DNA of 64,000 nt from Fervidobacterium sp. (GCA_026419195.1 JANZZV010000003.1:111464-175463); one strand, 5' to 3'. Counted from the first letter of the stretch, positions 45,108 to 53,999 are shown. Translations and numbers: made by a program. Notes: generated by a model not told the origin, from the letters alone.

Positions 45108-46523
45108 TTGACACCAGACTTCTTGAAAAAGTCACAAAGTGTCAAATCATTTGGTGAACCTTGGAAGGTGCTTATTGTCGATGATGAACCTGATATACAT
45201 GCAATTACATCTGTTATAGCAAAAGATATAATCTTCGAAGGAAGGCCTGTAAGAATTTATAGCGCTTATTCCTCATCAGAAGCCGTCGAAATACTTAAAA
45301 ATGTTTCGGATATCGCTGTTGCAATAATAGACGTAGTTATGGAAAGTAGTGATTCCGGATTAAAGCTTGTACAATTCATAAGAGACGAACTTTCAAACAC
45401 TCAAATTCGTCTTGTAATAAGAACAGGACAACCTGGTTATGCACCTCCAAGGGATATAATACTTAAATACGATATAAACGATTACCGCGAAAAATCTGAG
45501 CTATCAAGCAATGGTCTGTTCACTTTGATAGTTGCAAAATTACGCGAGTACAAGTATATTGTTGCGCTTGATACTCAAAAGAGACTTTTGGAAAGATTAA
45601 ATTTTTACACAACTATATTGTCCAGGAAATTGAGCGAGGCAGAATACATAGATTTAATAACAGAGGTAGCCGACAATGTCTCACTACTATTAAATAATAA
45701 TTTTTCTATTACGCATGATATCCTCTCGAACAAAGACATAAATGAAAACTTGGATAGTCATTTTACTTGGCTTGATGAAACAACCGTAAATATGACATTT
45801 AGAAGTAAAATTAATGAACATGCAAAAGTGAAGATAGAATTTTCAAAGCCTTTTGATGAATTTTACAAAACATTGCTTCAAAATTTTTTCGAAAGATTTG
45901 CGTTGTCAATGGAAAATCATTTGTTGACAAAAGATTTGGTCGAAACACTTTACAAGATAGTTTACGTGATTTCAGAAGTTACTGAGACAAGGTCATTTGA
46001 AACAGGTGAACACGTAAGAAGGATAGGCAAGTTAGCAAAGTTATTAGCAAGTTCGTTCGGATACGGTGAAAACTTTACAGACATGCTTGAGATTGCAGCA
46101 ATGCTTCACGATGTTGGGAAGATAGGTATTCCAGATAGTATCCTAAACAAACCTGCACGGTTGTCTGAAGAGGAATTCAAAGTTATGAAACTACATACAA
46201 TTATAGGTTACAAAATATTATCGGCAGTTGAACACCCGATTTTTCAATTGGCAAGTTCCGTTGCACTAAACCATCACGAAAATTGGGACGGTACAGGTTA
46301 TCCAAATGGCTTAAGAGGTGAAGAAATCCCATTTGAAGCTCGGATCGTTAGTCTGCTTGATGTGTTTGATGCCTTGCTTTCTGACAGAATTTATCGCCCT
46401 GCTTGGAAGGAAGATGAAGTATTGAAGTTCATAAAAGAAAACACAAATACAAAATTTGATCCGAAAGTCTCTAAGATGTTCTTTGACATTTACGAGGAAA
46501 TTCGCAAAATTTATTTCGGATAG
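45108..46523 (+). CDS. Response regulator with HD-GYP phosphodiesterase domain
   Basis: The N-terminal receiver domain (KVLIVDDEPDIHAITS, Asp75 in AIIDVVMESS, then a Lys in DYREKSE) is followed by a middle region like DUF3369 (about 150-290) and an HD-GYP domain (about 300-465). The catalytic motifs AAMLHDVGKIGIPDSILNKP and NHHENWDGTGYPNGLRGEEIP are complete, so hydrolysis of cyclic di-GMP or a related molecule is expected. It starts with TTG 45108 behind GAGGTGGTGATGAC. It sits 54 bp after the histidine kinase, its probable partner. Confidence 0.9.
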   Translation: MTPDFLKKSQSVKSFGEPWKVLIVDDEPDIHAITSVIAKDIIFEGRPVRIYSAYSSSEAVEILKNVSDIAVAIIDVVMESSDSGLKLVQFIRDELSNTQIRLVIRTGQPGYAPPRDIILKYDINDYREKSELSSNGLFTLIVAKLREYKYIVALDTQKRLLERLNFYTTILSRKLSEAEYIDLITEVADNVSLLLNNNFSITHDILSNKDINENLDSHFTWLDETTVNMTFRSKINEHAKVKIEFSKPFDEFYKTLLQNFFERFALSMENHLLTKDLVETLYKIVYVISEVTETRSFETGEHVRRIGKLAKLLASSFGYGENFTDMLEIAAMLHDVGKIGIPDSILNKPARLSEEEFKVMKLHTIIGYKILSAVEHPIFQLASSVALNHHENWDGTGYPNGLRGEEIPFEARIVSLLDVFDALLSDRIYRPAWKEDEVLKFIKENTNTKFDPKVSKMFFDIYEEIRKIYFG

Positions 46524-47228
46524 CTATTTTACTTCGATGAGATCTTTTAATTTCTCATAAGTTTTTTCACCTATTCCTTTTACGTTTTTTATTTCTTCAA
46601 CACTTTTGAATTTTCCGATATTCTTTCTGTAATCTAAAATTGCCCGGGCTTTTGTTGGACCAATCCCAGGTAATTTTTGTAGTTCATCTATATCAGCTGT
46701 GTTTATATCTATTTTTCCGCTGCTAATTTTATCAGTATCAACACCTCCGGTTACATATTTTCCCGTACTTTGATTAGCTTCAGTTTTGGTGATTGTTGAT
46801 AAAGCTTTGTCAGCTTTATTTTCAGTACTTTTTACATTCCCTACTGTGATCCTATCTTTTATTTTTTCGTAAGTTTTAGGTCCTATGCCCGGTACATTTG
46901 TTATATCCTCAGTTTTTAGAAATGGACTTTTGCTTCTGTATTCTAATATCGCTCTTGCCTTTGAAGGACCGATTCCTGGAAGTGTTTGCAATTCTTCCGC
47001 ACTTGCTGTATTTATATCAATTATCGGTGAGCCGTAATTTCTTTTTTGAACCATCTCTGGTTGATTTATGCTTTGAGTATCATTCATATATGCCTCATGA
47101 TTTTTTGGTATGAATAGTACACCGGAAAATACAATGAGTAAGGCAAAGATAAGAAAGAAAATCCGTTCGTTTCTCAACTTTTCATAAACTTCCCTAATCA
47201 ACTCTCCTATCCTTACCACAAAAAACAC
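46524..47228 (-). CDS. ComEA-like membrane protein with two duplicated helix-hairpin-helix units
   Basis: One membrane helix (about 23-42) is followed by two ComEA-type DNA-binding units. Each begins DINTA, with LPGIGPSKARAILEYR in the first and LPGIGPTKARAILDYR in the second, and each ends with a second HhH (VPGIGPKTYEKIKD, VKGIGEKTYEKLKD). A single unit is usual, so this is an internal duplication joined by a Thr/Lys-rich linker. ComEA binds incoming DNA during transformation; a DNA-binding role outside the inner membrane is likely. It is last in a run with 47247-48221 and 48224-49249. Confidence 0.85.
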   Translation of the reverse strand: MFFVVRIGELIREVYEKLRNERIFFLIFALLIVFSGVLFIPKNHEAYMNDTQSINQPEMVQKRNYGSPIIDINTASAEELQTLPGIGPSKARAILEYRSKSPFLKTEDITNVPGIGPKTYEKIKDRITVGNVKSTENKADKALSTITKTEANQSTGKYVTGGVDTDKISSGKIDINTADIDELQKLPGIGPTKARAILDYRKNIGKFKSVEEIKNVKGIGEKTYEKLKDLIEVK

Positions 47229-47246
47229 CTCAAAATTATAGGATAC

Positions 47247-48221
47247 TTAATTGCCGATCTTAGAAACCTTTGCCCCTTTCACATAACCGTATTTTGAAAG
47301 TTCCACCCAATCCTGTGAATAGTAAAAATTCTTAGCCTTTGACTCGGATACAAACAATCCCAAACAGATAATGTAACCTTTTGATGTAGAGATGCTGAAG
47401 GAACTTATGCCAAGTGTTCGAAAATTCACAACAGATTTAAACGCTTCTTTTGACTCCTTCACCGGCTCAGTCATGATAGTATAAACACTTTTGGATGGAT
47501 TCAACTCTGGAGCGATGTTAGACAATGTTAAGACAATATATTTAGAGGTACTTGCTTGATCTATCACATAATTTTGCGTTGATTTAGCAATTTTCAGTGC
47601 GTTTTCCCCATCCACTGTGTATAAATAGATTGAATTTAAAGCGCTAGAAGGAAGATTTTCCGCCATTCTCGAAACCAATAAGTTGTAATCAAATTTCGTG
47701 AGGTCTTTGAGGTATTTGTTTTCTTCAATTTCTTCGATCTGCAGTTTATTTTGCGATTCTTCTGTTTTCAAATCCTCTGTTTTAGATGGTACTAGATTCG
47801 TGGTTGTTGCACCACCAGATGCATTTTGCTGTTCTTTATTCGGCTGGAGTAATATCTTCGATGTTTGAGTAATCTTTTCTTGTGATGTCGTAACATTTCC
47901 TTGTTCTGTTTGTGTTGAGGTTCTGGATATTTTTGTAGGTGTTTCGCTAGATTGTTCTGGCAGTTCTTGGTTAATTTGTTGCATTATAACAAGCGTTTCT
48001 GTTGCGCTTTTAGTTACTTTCTGAGTTACGACATTCTCTTGTGGTGTTATTTCGCGAATTACTACATTGACTTGCGATTTTTGGTACCTCAAATAAAAAG
48101 CATAAATAACAAGTGTTATTGTTGATAAGCTCAAGATTATAATGAGTGTAGATAGTACTTTTAAGTCGAAATCAGTGACACCTTTCCATTTTCTTGAACC
48201 AATTGGTGTTCTTCTTTTCAC
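47247..48221 (-). CDS. Single-pass membrane protein with SPOR-like C-terminus, unrecognised
   Basis: This 324-residue protein is not recognised as a known family member. It has a basic N-terminal cytoplasmic part (MKRRTPIGSRKWKG), one membrane helix (about 24-46), a low-complexity Thr/Gln/Ser linker (about 60-150) and a folded C-terminal part. The end YIICLGLFVSESKAKNFYYSQDWVELSKYGYVKGAKVSKIG resembles a SPOR fold, which binds denuded peptidoglycan, but the match is by eye only. It starts 2 bp after the M42 gene stop. Confidence 0.65.
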   Translation of the reverse strand: MKRRTPIGSRKWKGVTDFDLKVLSTLIIILSLSTITLVIYAFYLRYQKSQVNVVIREITPQENVVTQKVTKSATETLVIMQQINQELPEQSSETPTKISRTSTQTEQGNVTTSQEKITQTSKILLQPNKEQQNASGGATTTNLVPSKTEDLKTEESQNKLQIEEIEENKYLKDLTKFDYNLLVSRMAENLPSSALNSIYLYTVDGENALKIAKSTQNYVIDQASTSKYIVLTLSNIAPELNPSKSVYTIMTEPVKESKEAFKSVVNFRTLGISSFSISTSKGYIICLGLFVSESKAKNFYYSQDWVELSKYGYVKGAKVSKIGN

Positions 48222-48223
48222 TA

Positions 48224-49249
48224 CTATTCAAGCCCCTCTTCACAGTATTTCAGTGTAAGTTCTATGGTTGCTTCTACATCTTGTTTATAAACCATCTCAC
48301 TTGGTGTGTGTATATATCTTGTCGGTATAGAGATAGTTGCGCTGGGTATACCTGCTTTCGTAGCTTGATAACCAGCTGCATCCGTCCCACCAAATATTAG
48401 TACTTCCATTTGATATGGGATGCCGTACTTTTCGGCTAATTCTCTGAGTTTGTCAACAATACGTCTATTACTTATCGAAGCCATGTCTTTAACCTTTATA
48501 CATGCGCCTTTCCCCAATGCCATAGGTACCCTTTTTAATCCTTTGGGTGTGTCACCAACACCCGTTACATCGATCGCTATCGCAACATCGGGTTCTATGT
48601 CATAACCAGCAACATGCGAGCCTATCAAACCAACTTCCTCTTGAACAGCAAAGACTCCATAGATAGTATTCTTTGGAGTTTTAAGTTTTTTAAAAACCTC
48701 TATGATAACTGCGCAGCCGATTCTATCGTCCATAGATTTGCTTATCATATAATCGTTATGTTCATAAAAGTAACTGTCAAAGGTGCCAAATGTACCAATA
48801 GGACAGTATTTTTGAGCTTCTTGTTTTGATTTTGCACCTATGTCAACAAACAACTTTTCAAAAGATAATTTTTGCACATTCGACTGAATTTCATCGAGAC
48901 TTTCTCCTTCAATCCCAACAACACCAACAACTTCTCCAAATCTTATTCTACTCTGATATATTGTATACGGTGAAACACCACCAACTCTGTCTATTTTCAG
49001 AAAACCACAATCATCTATGTTTGTCACAACAACCCCTATCTCATCCATATGTGCATCAAGGAGTATCTTTTTACCACCATTACCTTCTTTCCAAACAATG
49101 AGATTGCCTATCTTGTCTATTTTATAACCATCGATAAAACCTTGTAGCTCTTCTATAATTACACTTGAAATCTCTGATTCACGCCCACTTGGGCTTTTTG
49201 CCATAGTAAGTCTCCTAACAAGTTCTGAAAGATTCTTTGAAAGAGCCAT
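48224..49249 (-). CDS. M42 family metallo-aminopeptidase
   Basis: This cytoplasmic aminopeptidase of the TET/glutamyl-aminopeptidase family (M42) shows its metal and catalytic residues in LLDAHMDEIG, SKSMDDRIG, AVQEEVGLIGSH, AIDVTGVGDTP and PTRYIHTPSEM. The length of 341 residues is normal. Some members were once labelled endoglucanase. It probably forms a large dodecamer that degrades peptides, as relatives do. GGGGGTG lies upstream of the ATG, and a TGGTATAAT promoter on the minus strand lies in the gap. Confidence 0.93.
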   Translation of the reverse strand: MALSKNLSELVRRLTMAKSPSGRESEISSVIIEELQGFIDGYKIDKIGNLIVWKEGNGGKKILLDAHMDEIGVVVTNIDDCGFLKIDRVGGVSPYTIYQSRIRFGEVVGVVGIEGESLDEIQSNVQKLSFEKLFVDIGAKSKQEAQKYCPIGTFGTFDSYFYEHNDYMISKSMDDRIGCAVIIEVFKKLKTPKNTIYGVFAVQEEVGLIGSHVAGYDIEPDVAIAIDVTGVGDTPKGLKRVPMALGKGACIKVKDMASISNRRIVDKLRELAEKYGIPYQMEVLIFGGTDAAGYQATKAGIPSATISIPTRYIHTPSEMVYKQDVEATIELTLKYCEEGLE

Positions 49250-49300
49250 TCGCTACACCCCCAACTGATGTGATTTAATTCACCCGCATTACTAATTATG

Positions 49301-49328
49301 ATTATACCACAACATTTATCATCGACAA
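49301..49328 (-). promoter_or_regulatory. Promoter of the M42 gene run
   Basis: On the minus strand, -35 TTGTCG, a 16-bp spacer and TATAAT preceded by GTGG, an extended -10 element. Confidence 0.65.
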
Positions 49329-49392
49329 ATATATTTAGCAATCTGAAAAGGAATATACACAACAGTTAAACTAAAGAAAGAGAAATTGATGT

Positions 49393-49404
49393 TATAATTA
49401 TAAT
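49393..49404 (+). promoter_or_regulatory. Double -10 element before the radical SAM pair
   Basis: Two adjacent perfect TATAAT hexamers (49393-49398 and 49399-49404), 35-46 bp before the start codon. No clear -35 is seen. Confidence 0.5.
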
Positions 49405-49438
49405 GAGAACAGAAAAATGACGGTTTAGGAGGTCTTAT

Positions 49439-50329
49439 ATGAAAGTAGGATTAGAAGTGTTAAATAAGTGCGAGCTTTGTCCGCGTATGTGCCATGCTGA
49501 TAGAAGGACTCAGCTTGGAATGTGTGGTGTTGGCTATTTTCCAAAGCTGTCAAATGTAGTGCTACACAAAGGGGAAGAACCTCCTCTTTCCGGCGAAAAG
49601 GGCGCCGGTGCTGTTTTCTTCTCTGGTTGCCAAATGAAATGTATTTATTGTCAAAATATGGGTTTTTCACAAAGGGGTGTGGGATTTGAATTAAGCGTTG
49701 AAGAGCTTGCTCATGCGTTCTTGGAAATCCAAAAAGCAGGAGCGAAGACTCTCGATCTAGTAACACCTACCCCTCACTTACCGTGGATTCTCAAGGCACT
49801 CGATATAGTAAAAGATAGTGGATTTAATTTACCGGTGGTGTATAATACGTCAAGTTATGAACGTGTTGAGATTATTAGAAGCTTGAAAGGTTACGTTGAT
49901 ATATACCTTGCAGATATAAGATACACAAATGATGATTATGGCAAGATGTATTCAAAAGTACCAGATTACTGGGCAGTGGCACAAAGAGCAATATTAGAAA
50001 TGTACAATCAAGTAGGTCCTTTTAACGAAAAGAATATGAAAGGACTGATAATACGTATTCTTGTGCTACCTAACGGCGTTAGTGGACATGACAAAGCACT
50101 TGAGTTCATCGCTGGTCTCGATAAGAATATACCTGTCGCTCTCATGTCGCAATACATACCACATTTTTCTGCAAAGAACGACGAATTGATAGGTAGAAAG
50201 ATAACAAAAGAAGAGTACGAAAGTGCACTTGATAGGTTAATAGAACTTGATCTCGACGGCTGGATGCAACTTGATGAAAAAGAAAGGGTCACAACTTTTC
50301 CTGTAAATTGGAGGAAAAAAGAATGTTAA
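49439..50329 (+). CDS. PflA/PflX-like radical SAM protein
   Basis: The protein holds a first cysteine group (CELCPRMCH, then GMCG) near the N-terminus and the radical SAM cluster motif GCQMKCIYCQNMGFSQ (CxxxCxxC) near residue 65. This matches the COG1313/PflX group, related to pyruvate formate-lyase activating enzymes, whose targets are mostly unknown. The length of 296 residues is normal. No glycyl radical enzyme is nearby. It overlaps the next radical SAM gene by 7 bp. TTAGGAGG lies before the start ATG 49439. Confidence 0.87.
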   Translation: MKVGLEVLNKCELCPRMCHADRRTQLGMCGVGYFPKLSNVVLHKGEEPPLSGEKGAGAVFFSGCQMKCIYCQNMGFSQRGVGFELSVEELAHAFLEIQKAGAKTLDLVTPTPHLPWILKALDIVKDSGFNLPVVYNTSSYERVEIIRSLKGYVDIYLADIRYTNDDYGKMYSKVPDYWAVAQRAILEMYNQVGPFNEKNMKGLIIRILVLPNGVSGHDKALEFIAGLDKNIPVALMSQYIPHFSAKNDELIGRKITKEEYESALDRLIELDLDGWMQLDEKERVTTFPVNWRKKEC

Positions 50330-51099
50330 ACATGCAAGTGAAACAACCAGTAGGAATTTTCCCAGCAAATACGTTACCCGTGACCGTTACCAGATCTTGC
50401 CCGCTTAATTGTGCGCACTGTAAAGCTCATTATCTCAAACATATGGTACATGTAGAAAACATTGAAAAATACATTGACAAATACTCCTCTTTTCTAATAA
50501 GTGGTGGAATGTCTTACAGCGGCGAAATACCATTTAAGCCTCATATGGAAAAGCTAAGATCATTAAAAGAAAAGTATAATATAAAGTACAACTTTCACAT
50601 TGGTTTTCCTCAAAAGCCACCGTTTGAAATTGAAAAAGTAGCCGATGTTGTGAGTTTTGATTTTTTTGGTGATGAGAAAGTGCTTGAGGAAGTTTATGGA
50701 CTTAGAAGAGAAACAACGCAAATTTTAGATTCATTGATACCTCTGAATGTAAAGAAAATACCACATGTTACAATTGGAATTTTGTGTGGTAAAATAACAC
50801 ACGAGTACGTAGCTTTAGAAGTGCTTTCAAAGCACTTTAAATCGATTGTCTTGAATGTATTCATTCCAACACCTGGAACGAAATTTGAACACTGCACACC
50901 ACCACCTATTGAGCAGGTGGTTGAAATTTTTGAATATGCAAGCAAAAATTTCGAAAACGTCGTTCTTGGTTGTATGCAACCTAAGGGAGAATACAGAAAA
51001 GCTTTGCAAGAGGCTGTATCAAAGTATACTGATTACATTGTAAAACCTGTCAGTAAAGATTATAAATATAATGGTTGTTGCTCGTTTTATCTGATTTAA
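50323..51099 (+). CDS. Radical SAM protein of unknown function
   Basis: This 258-residue protein has the radical SAM motif CPLNCAHCKAHYLKHM (CxxxCxxC) near residue 22, then a barrel with FLISGGMSYSGEIPFKP and FIPTPGTKFEHCTPPP, and ends with a paired Cys (YNGCCSFYLI). I do not recognise the subfamily. ATG 50323 follows GGAGG by 8 nt and overlaps the previous stop; the TTG at 50308 contains the ribosome site, so it is rejected. Overlap with the PflX-like gene suggests that the two act in one pathway. Confidence 0.82.
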   Translation: MLNMQVKQPVGIFPANTLPVTVTRSCPLNCAHCKAHYLKHMVHVENIEKYIDKYSSFLISGGMSYSGEIPFKPHMEKLRSLKEKYNIKYNFHIGFPQKPPFEIEKVADVVSFDFFGDEKVLEEVYGLRRETTQILDSLIPLNVKKIPHVTIGILCGKITHEYVALEVLSKHFKSIVLNVFIPTPGTKFEHCTPPPIEQVVEIFEYASKNFENVVLGCMQPKGEYRKALQEAVSKYTDYIVKPVSKDYKYNGCCSFYLI

Positions 51100-51170
51100 C
51101 AAATTCTCGAATAGTTAGTTAAATAAAATAAGTTTGAAAATCCTAACTAATCAATCGTGAGGTGTTGTCT

Positions 51171-52208
51171 GTGAAAAAAAATCTACTTGATTTCAATTAC
51201 GAAGAATTGATAGAAGAATTTGGAAAACTTGACCTTGAGCGATTCAGAGTGGATCAAGTTTGGGATTGGATCTACAAAAAGAAGGTTTTTGATTTTGAAG
51301 GAATGACAAATCTTTCTAAGGAGAATAGAAAAATACTTTCAGAGAGATTTTATATCTTTATTCCAGAGCTTTTGGACATACAAATATCAAAAATAGACAA
51401 AACTACAAAGTTTCTTTGGAAACTCGAAGACGGAAATACTATCGAATCTGTTCTGCTTTTTCATCCAGATAGAATAACAGCTTGTATTTCTACACAAGTT
51501 GGTTGTCCGGTGAAATGTGCTTTCTGTGCAACTGGTCAAAGCGGATATGTAAGGAACTTAACTGCTGGCGAGATTGTTTCGCAAGTTATAGCAATGGAAT
51601 CACACAGACATGTCAACATAGGTAACATCGTTTATATGGGTATGGGAGAACCATTGTTGAATTACGCTGAAGTTGTAAAAAGTGTACGAATTTTGAACCA
51701 TAAGAAGGGTAAAAATATCAGTATGAGAAGGATATCAATTTCCACCGTTGGAATTCCTGAAAAGATTATCGATTTAGCAAAAGACTTACCCGAGGTAAAG
51801 CTTGCTATCTCATTACATGCTCCAACAAATTACAAGCGCGACGTCATAGTTCCGATGAACAAGAAATATTCAATTGAAGAAGTAATACATGCTGCAAAGG
51901 AGTATCAAAAACTTACAAAAAACAGGGTTACGTTTGAGTACATAATGATAAAAGAATTCAATGACTATGTTGACGATGCGGAGAAACTTGCTGAATTACT
52001 TAGAGGACTTGGTGCTTATGTCAATCTCATACCGGTCAATCCTGTTTCGTTACAAAGTGATATAAGACTTGAAAGACCGCAACATTGGGCAATAGAAAGG
52101 TTCAAAGAAGTACTTGATAAACATAATATAGAGAATGAAATCAGAAAAGAGAAAGGAACAGACATAGATGCTGCATGTGGACAGTTGAGAAGAAGAAAAG
52201 GTTCATGA
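51171..52208 (+). CDS. rlmN: 23S rRNA (adenine-C2)-methyltransferase RlmN
   Basis: This radical SAM enzyme methylates A2503 of 23S rRNA and A37 of some tRNAs. It has the cluster motif GCPVKCAFCATGQSGYVRNL near residue 116, the GMGEPLLNY SAM-binding loop, and the C-terminal catalytic cysteine in DIDAACGQLRRR. GTG 51171 fits GAGGTG at 51159-51164; an earlier GTG at 51162 overlaps it. Its position before PASTA and rsgA genes resembles the rlmN-prpC-prkC-rsgA order of many Firmicutes. Confidence 0.95.
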   Translation: MKKNLLDFNYEELIEEFGKLDLERFRVDQVWDWIYKKKVFDFEGMTNLSKENRKILSERFYIFIPELLDIQISKIDKTTKFLWKLEDGNTIESVLLFHPDRITACISTQVGCPVKCAFCATGQSGYVRNLTAGEIVSQVIAMESHRHVNIGNIVYMGMGEPLLNYAEVVKSVRILNHKKGKNISMRRISISTVGIPEKIIDLAKDLPEVKLAISLHAPTNYKRDVIVPMNKKYSIEEVIHAAKEYQKLTKNRVTFEYIMIKEFNDYVDDAEKLAELLRGLGAYVNLIPVNPVSLQSDIRLERPQHWAIERFKEVLDKHNIENEIRKEKGTDIDAACGQLRRRKGS

Positions 52209-52274
52209 CGAAACAATCATGATATTAAGCCAAATAGTACATTTACACCCTTTACTATCTATGGAGGTGTTTAT

Positions 52275-53099
52275 GTGATCGTTAGAAGAAGAAAAGTTGA
52301 TAATTCAAAAAATAGGAATTTTCATTTTGGTGGTTTTCTATCATCAGTCTTGGGAAACATAATAATCATATTAACTGCAATCATCACAGGAATTCTAGCT
52401 GGTCTTTTGTTTTTTTACCTATCTATGTATGTCCAGGCAAAGAAGGTCTCCACGATCTTACCAAGTTATATCAACATGGATTCCAAGAAAGCAGAGCAAG
52501 AGCTCAAGAAAATGGGATTCAAAGTTGTGGTTTTGGGTGAAAGTGGTAAAGTTATTAAAATGGACCCTTTGCCTGGTAGAAACGTTAAGCTGGGTAGGGA
52601 AGTTAAACTATTCACTGAAAATATAAAGATGGTGAAGATCGTATTACCAGATTTTAAGTACAGCTGGTATAAAACAGTTGAACGTATAATGAAAGAACTC
52701 AATATCAGTACATCAATAAGAGTAGTTGATTCCAATGAAATATATGGTACTGTTCTTTCTACCTTGCCGGAACCTGGAAAAGAGATAGCATCGTCGCAGA
52801 ATATAATCTTGTATATTTCATCTGGTAAAACTACCACTGAATCATCTCAAAAAGATAATTCTATTTCCGAAGAGCAATTAAGCACCTCAGAAACAACAAG
52901 TACAGTTGATCACCCCGGTGGACCTGTTGAAGTAGTACCTCCTTCTGTTGATTTAAACACTATTCAAAAAATAACACCAAACGATACTAAAACAAAACTT
53001 GATGAATCCCAAAGTAAAGGTACTCCAACAGAATTGCCTTCTTTTGAAGAAAACAAACCTACTAATCCTGAACAATCAATTGAAGGAGGACAGTTTTAA
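52275..53099 (+). CDS. Membrane-anchored PASTA-domain protein without kinase domain
   Basis: The 274-residue protein has a short basic cytoplasmic segment (1-29), one membrane helix (about 30-54), two PASTA domains (about 60-116 and 120-182) and a Ser/Thr/Pro-rich tail. The PASTA pattern is clear in MDSKKAEQELKKMGFKVV with DPLPGRNVKLGREV, and in VLSTLPEPGKEIASSQNIILYISSG. PASTA domains bind cell-wall fragments in PrkC kinases and PBPs; here no catalytic domain is attached. It starts with GTG 52275 after GGAGGTG and its stop overlaps the rsgA start (TAATG). Confidence 0.88.
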   Translation: MIVRRRKVDNSKNRNFHFGGFLSSVLGNIIIILTAIITGILAGLLFFYLSMYVQAKKVSTILPSYINMDSKKAEQELKKMGFKVVVLGESGKVIKMDPLPGRNVKLGREVKLFTENIKMVKIVLPDFKYSWYKTVERIMKELNISTSIRVVDSNEIYGTVLSTLPEPGKEIASSQNIILYISSGKTTTESSQKDNSISEEQLSTSETTSTVDHPGGPVEVVPPSVDLNTIQKITPNDTKTKLDESQSKGTPTELPSFEENKPTNPEQSIEGGQF

Positions 53100-53977
53100 T
53101 GGGAAATAAGGAAGGTAGAAATATTGGAATAGTCGTAAAATTTTATTCACACCTTTTAGTGGTTGAAGATGTTGACACGCAGGAACGTATACTATGCAAA
53201 TTGCGTGGAAAGTTTAAGAAACAAGGCATCAGACCAATTACAGGTGATTTAGTTGAGTACAATAAGGTTATCAATAATGAAGGAGTTGTAGAAAATATAC
53301 TGAATAGAAAAACAGAGTTAAAAAAACCAAGTGTTGCAAACGTTGATCAAGTTGTAATTGTGACAACTCTCGATAAACCAGTAGTCTCGCTCGACATTGT
53401 AGACAGATTCATATTGTTGGTTGAGAATGAAAACTTACCGATAGTTATAGTATTGAATAAGATTGATTTGTTAAGTGACAGGGAAGTAAAGGACTTTGAG
53501 AGCATATACAGTCCGCTTTATCCCGTTGTGAAAACAAGTGCTCTAAGAAAAGCAGGCTTGGAAGAATTGAAAGAATATTTGAAAAATAAAGTGTCGGTCT
53601 TTGCGGGAATGTCAGGAGTTGGAAAAAGCAGCTTGCTAAATTCGATTGAAAGTCATTTGAGATTAAGAACCGGTGAAATATCAGAGAAACTAAGTAGAGG
53701 GAAACACACAACAACTGCCGCTGAACTACTTAAATTGTCATTCGGAGGTTGGGTTGTCGATACTCCAGGATTTGCAAGCTTGGATATCGATGGCATTACT
53801 CCACACAAATTAAGAGAGCTCTTCATAGAGTTTCCAACAGATATGTGTTACTTCCCAGACTGTTTACACGTAGATGAACCAGGATGTTATGTAAAAGAAT
53901 TATTGTCAAAGGGCAAGATAAAAAGTTCAAGATACGAAAGTTATCGAAAATTTCTAAAAGAGATAGAAGAACAATAA
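53099..53977 (+). CDS. rsgA: Ribosome small subunit GTPase RsgA
   Basis: This circularly permuted GTPase checks the maturing 30S subunit. An N-terminal OB fold is followed by the motifs in permuted order: NKID (G4), then AGMSGVGKSSLLNSI (G1) and VDTPGF (G3). The C-terminal zinc site CYFPDCLHVDEPGC is complete. The length of 292 residues is normal. Its start is coupled to the PASTA gene stop. It converges on the GT4 gene with only 22 bp between stops and no visible terminator. Confidence 0.95.
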   Translation: MGNKEGRNIGIVVKFYSHLLVVEDVDTQERILCKLRGKFKKQGIRPITGDLVEYNKVINNEGVVENILNRKTELKKPSVANVDQVVIVTTLDKPVVSLDIVDRFILLVENENLPIVIVLNKIDLLSDREVKDFESIYSPLYPVVKTSALRKAGLEELKEYLKNKVSVFAGMSGVGKSSLLNSIESHLRLRTGEISEKLSRGKHTTTAAELLKLSFGGWVVDTPGFASLDIDGITPHKLRELFIEFPTDMCYFPDCLHVDEPGCYVKELLSKGKIKSSRYESYRKFLKEIEEQ

Positions 53978-53999
53978 AATAAGAGCGAATCTGTTCAAA

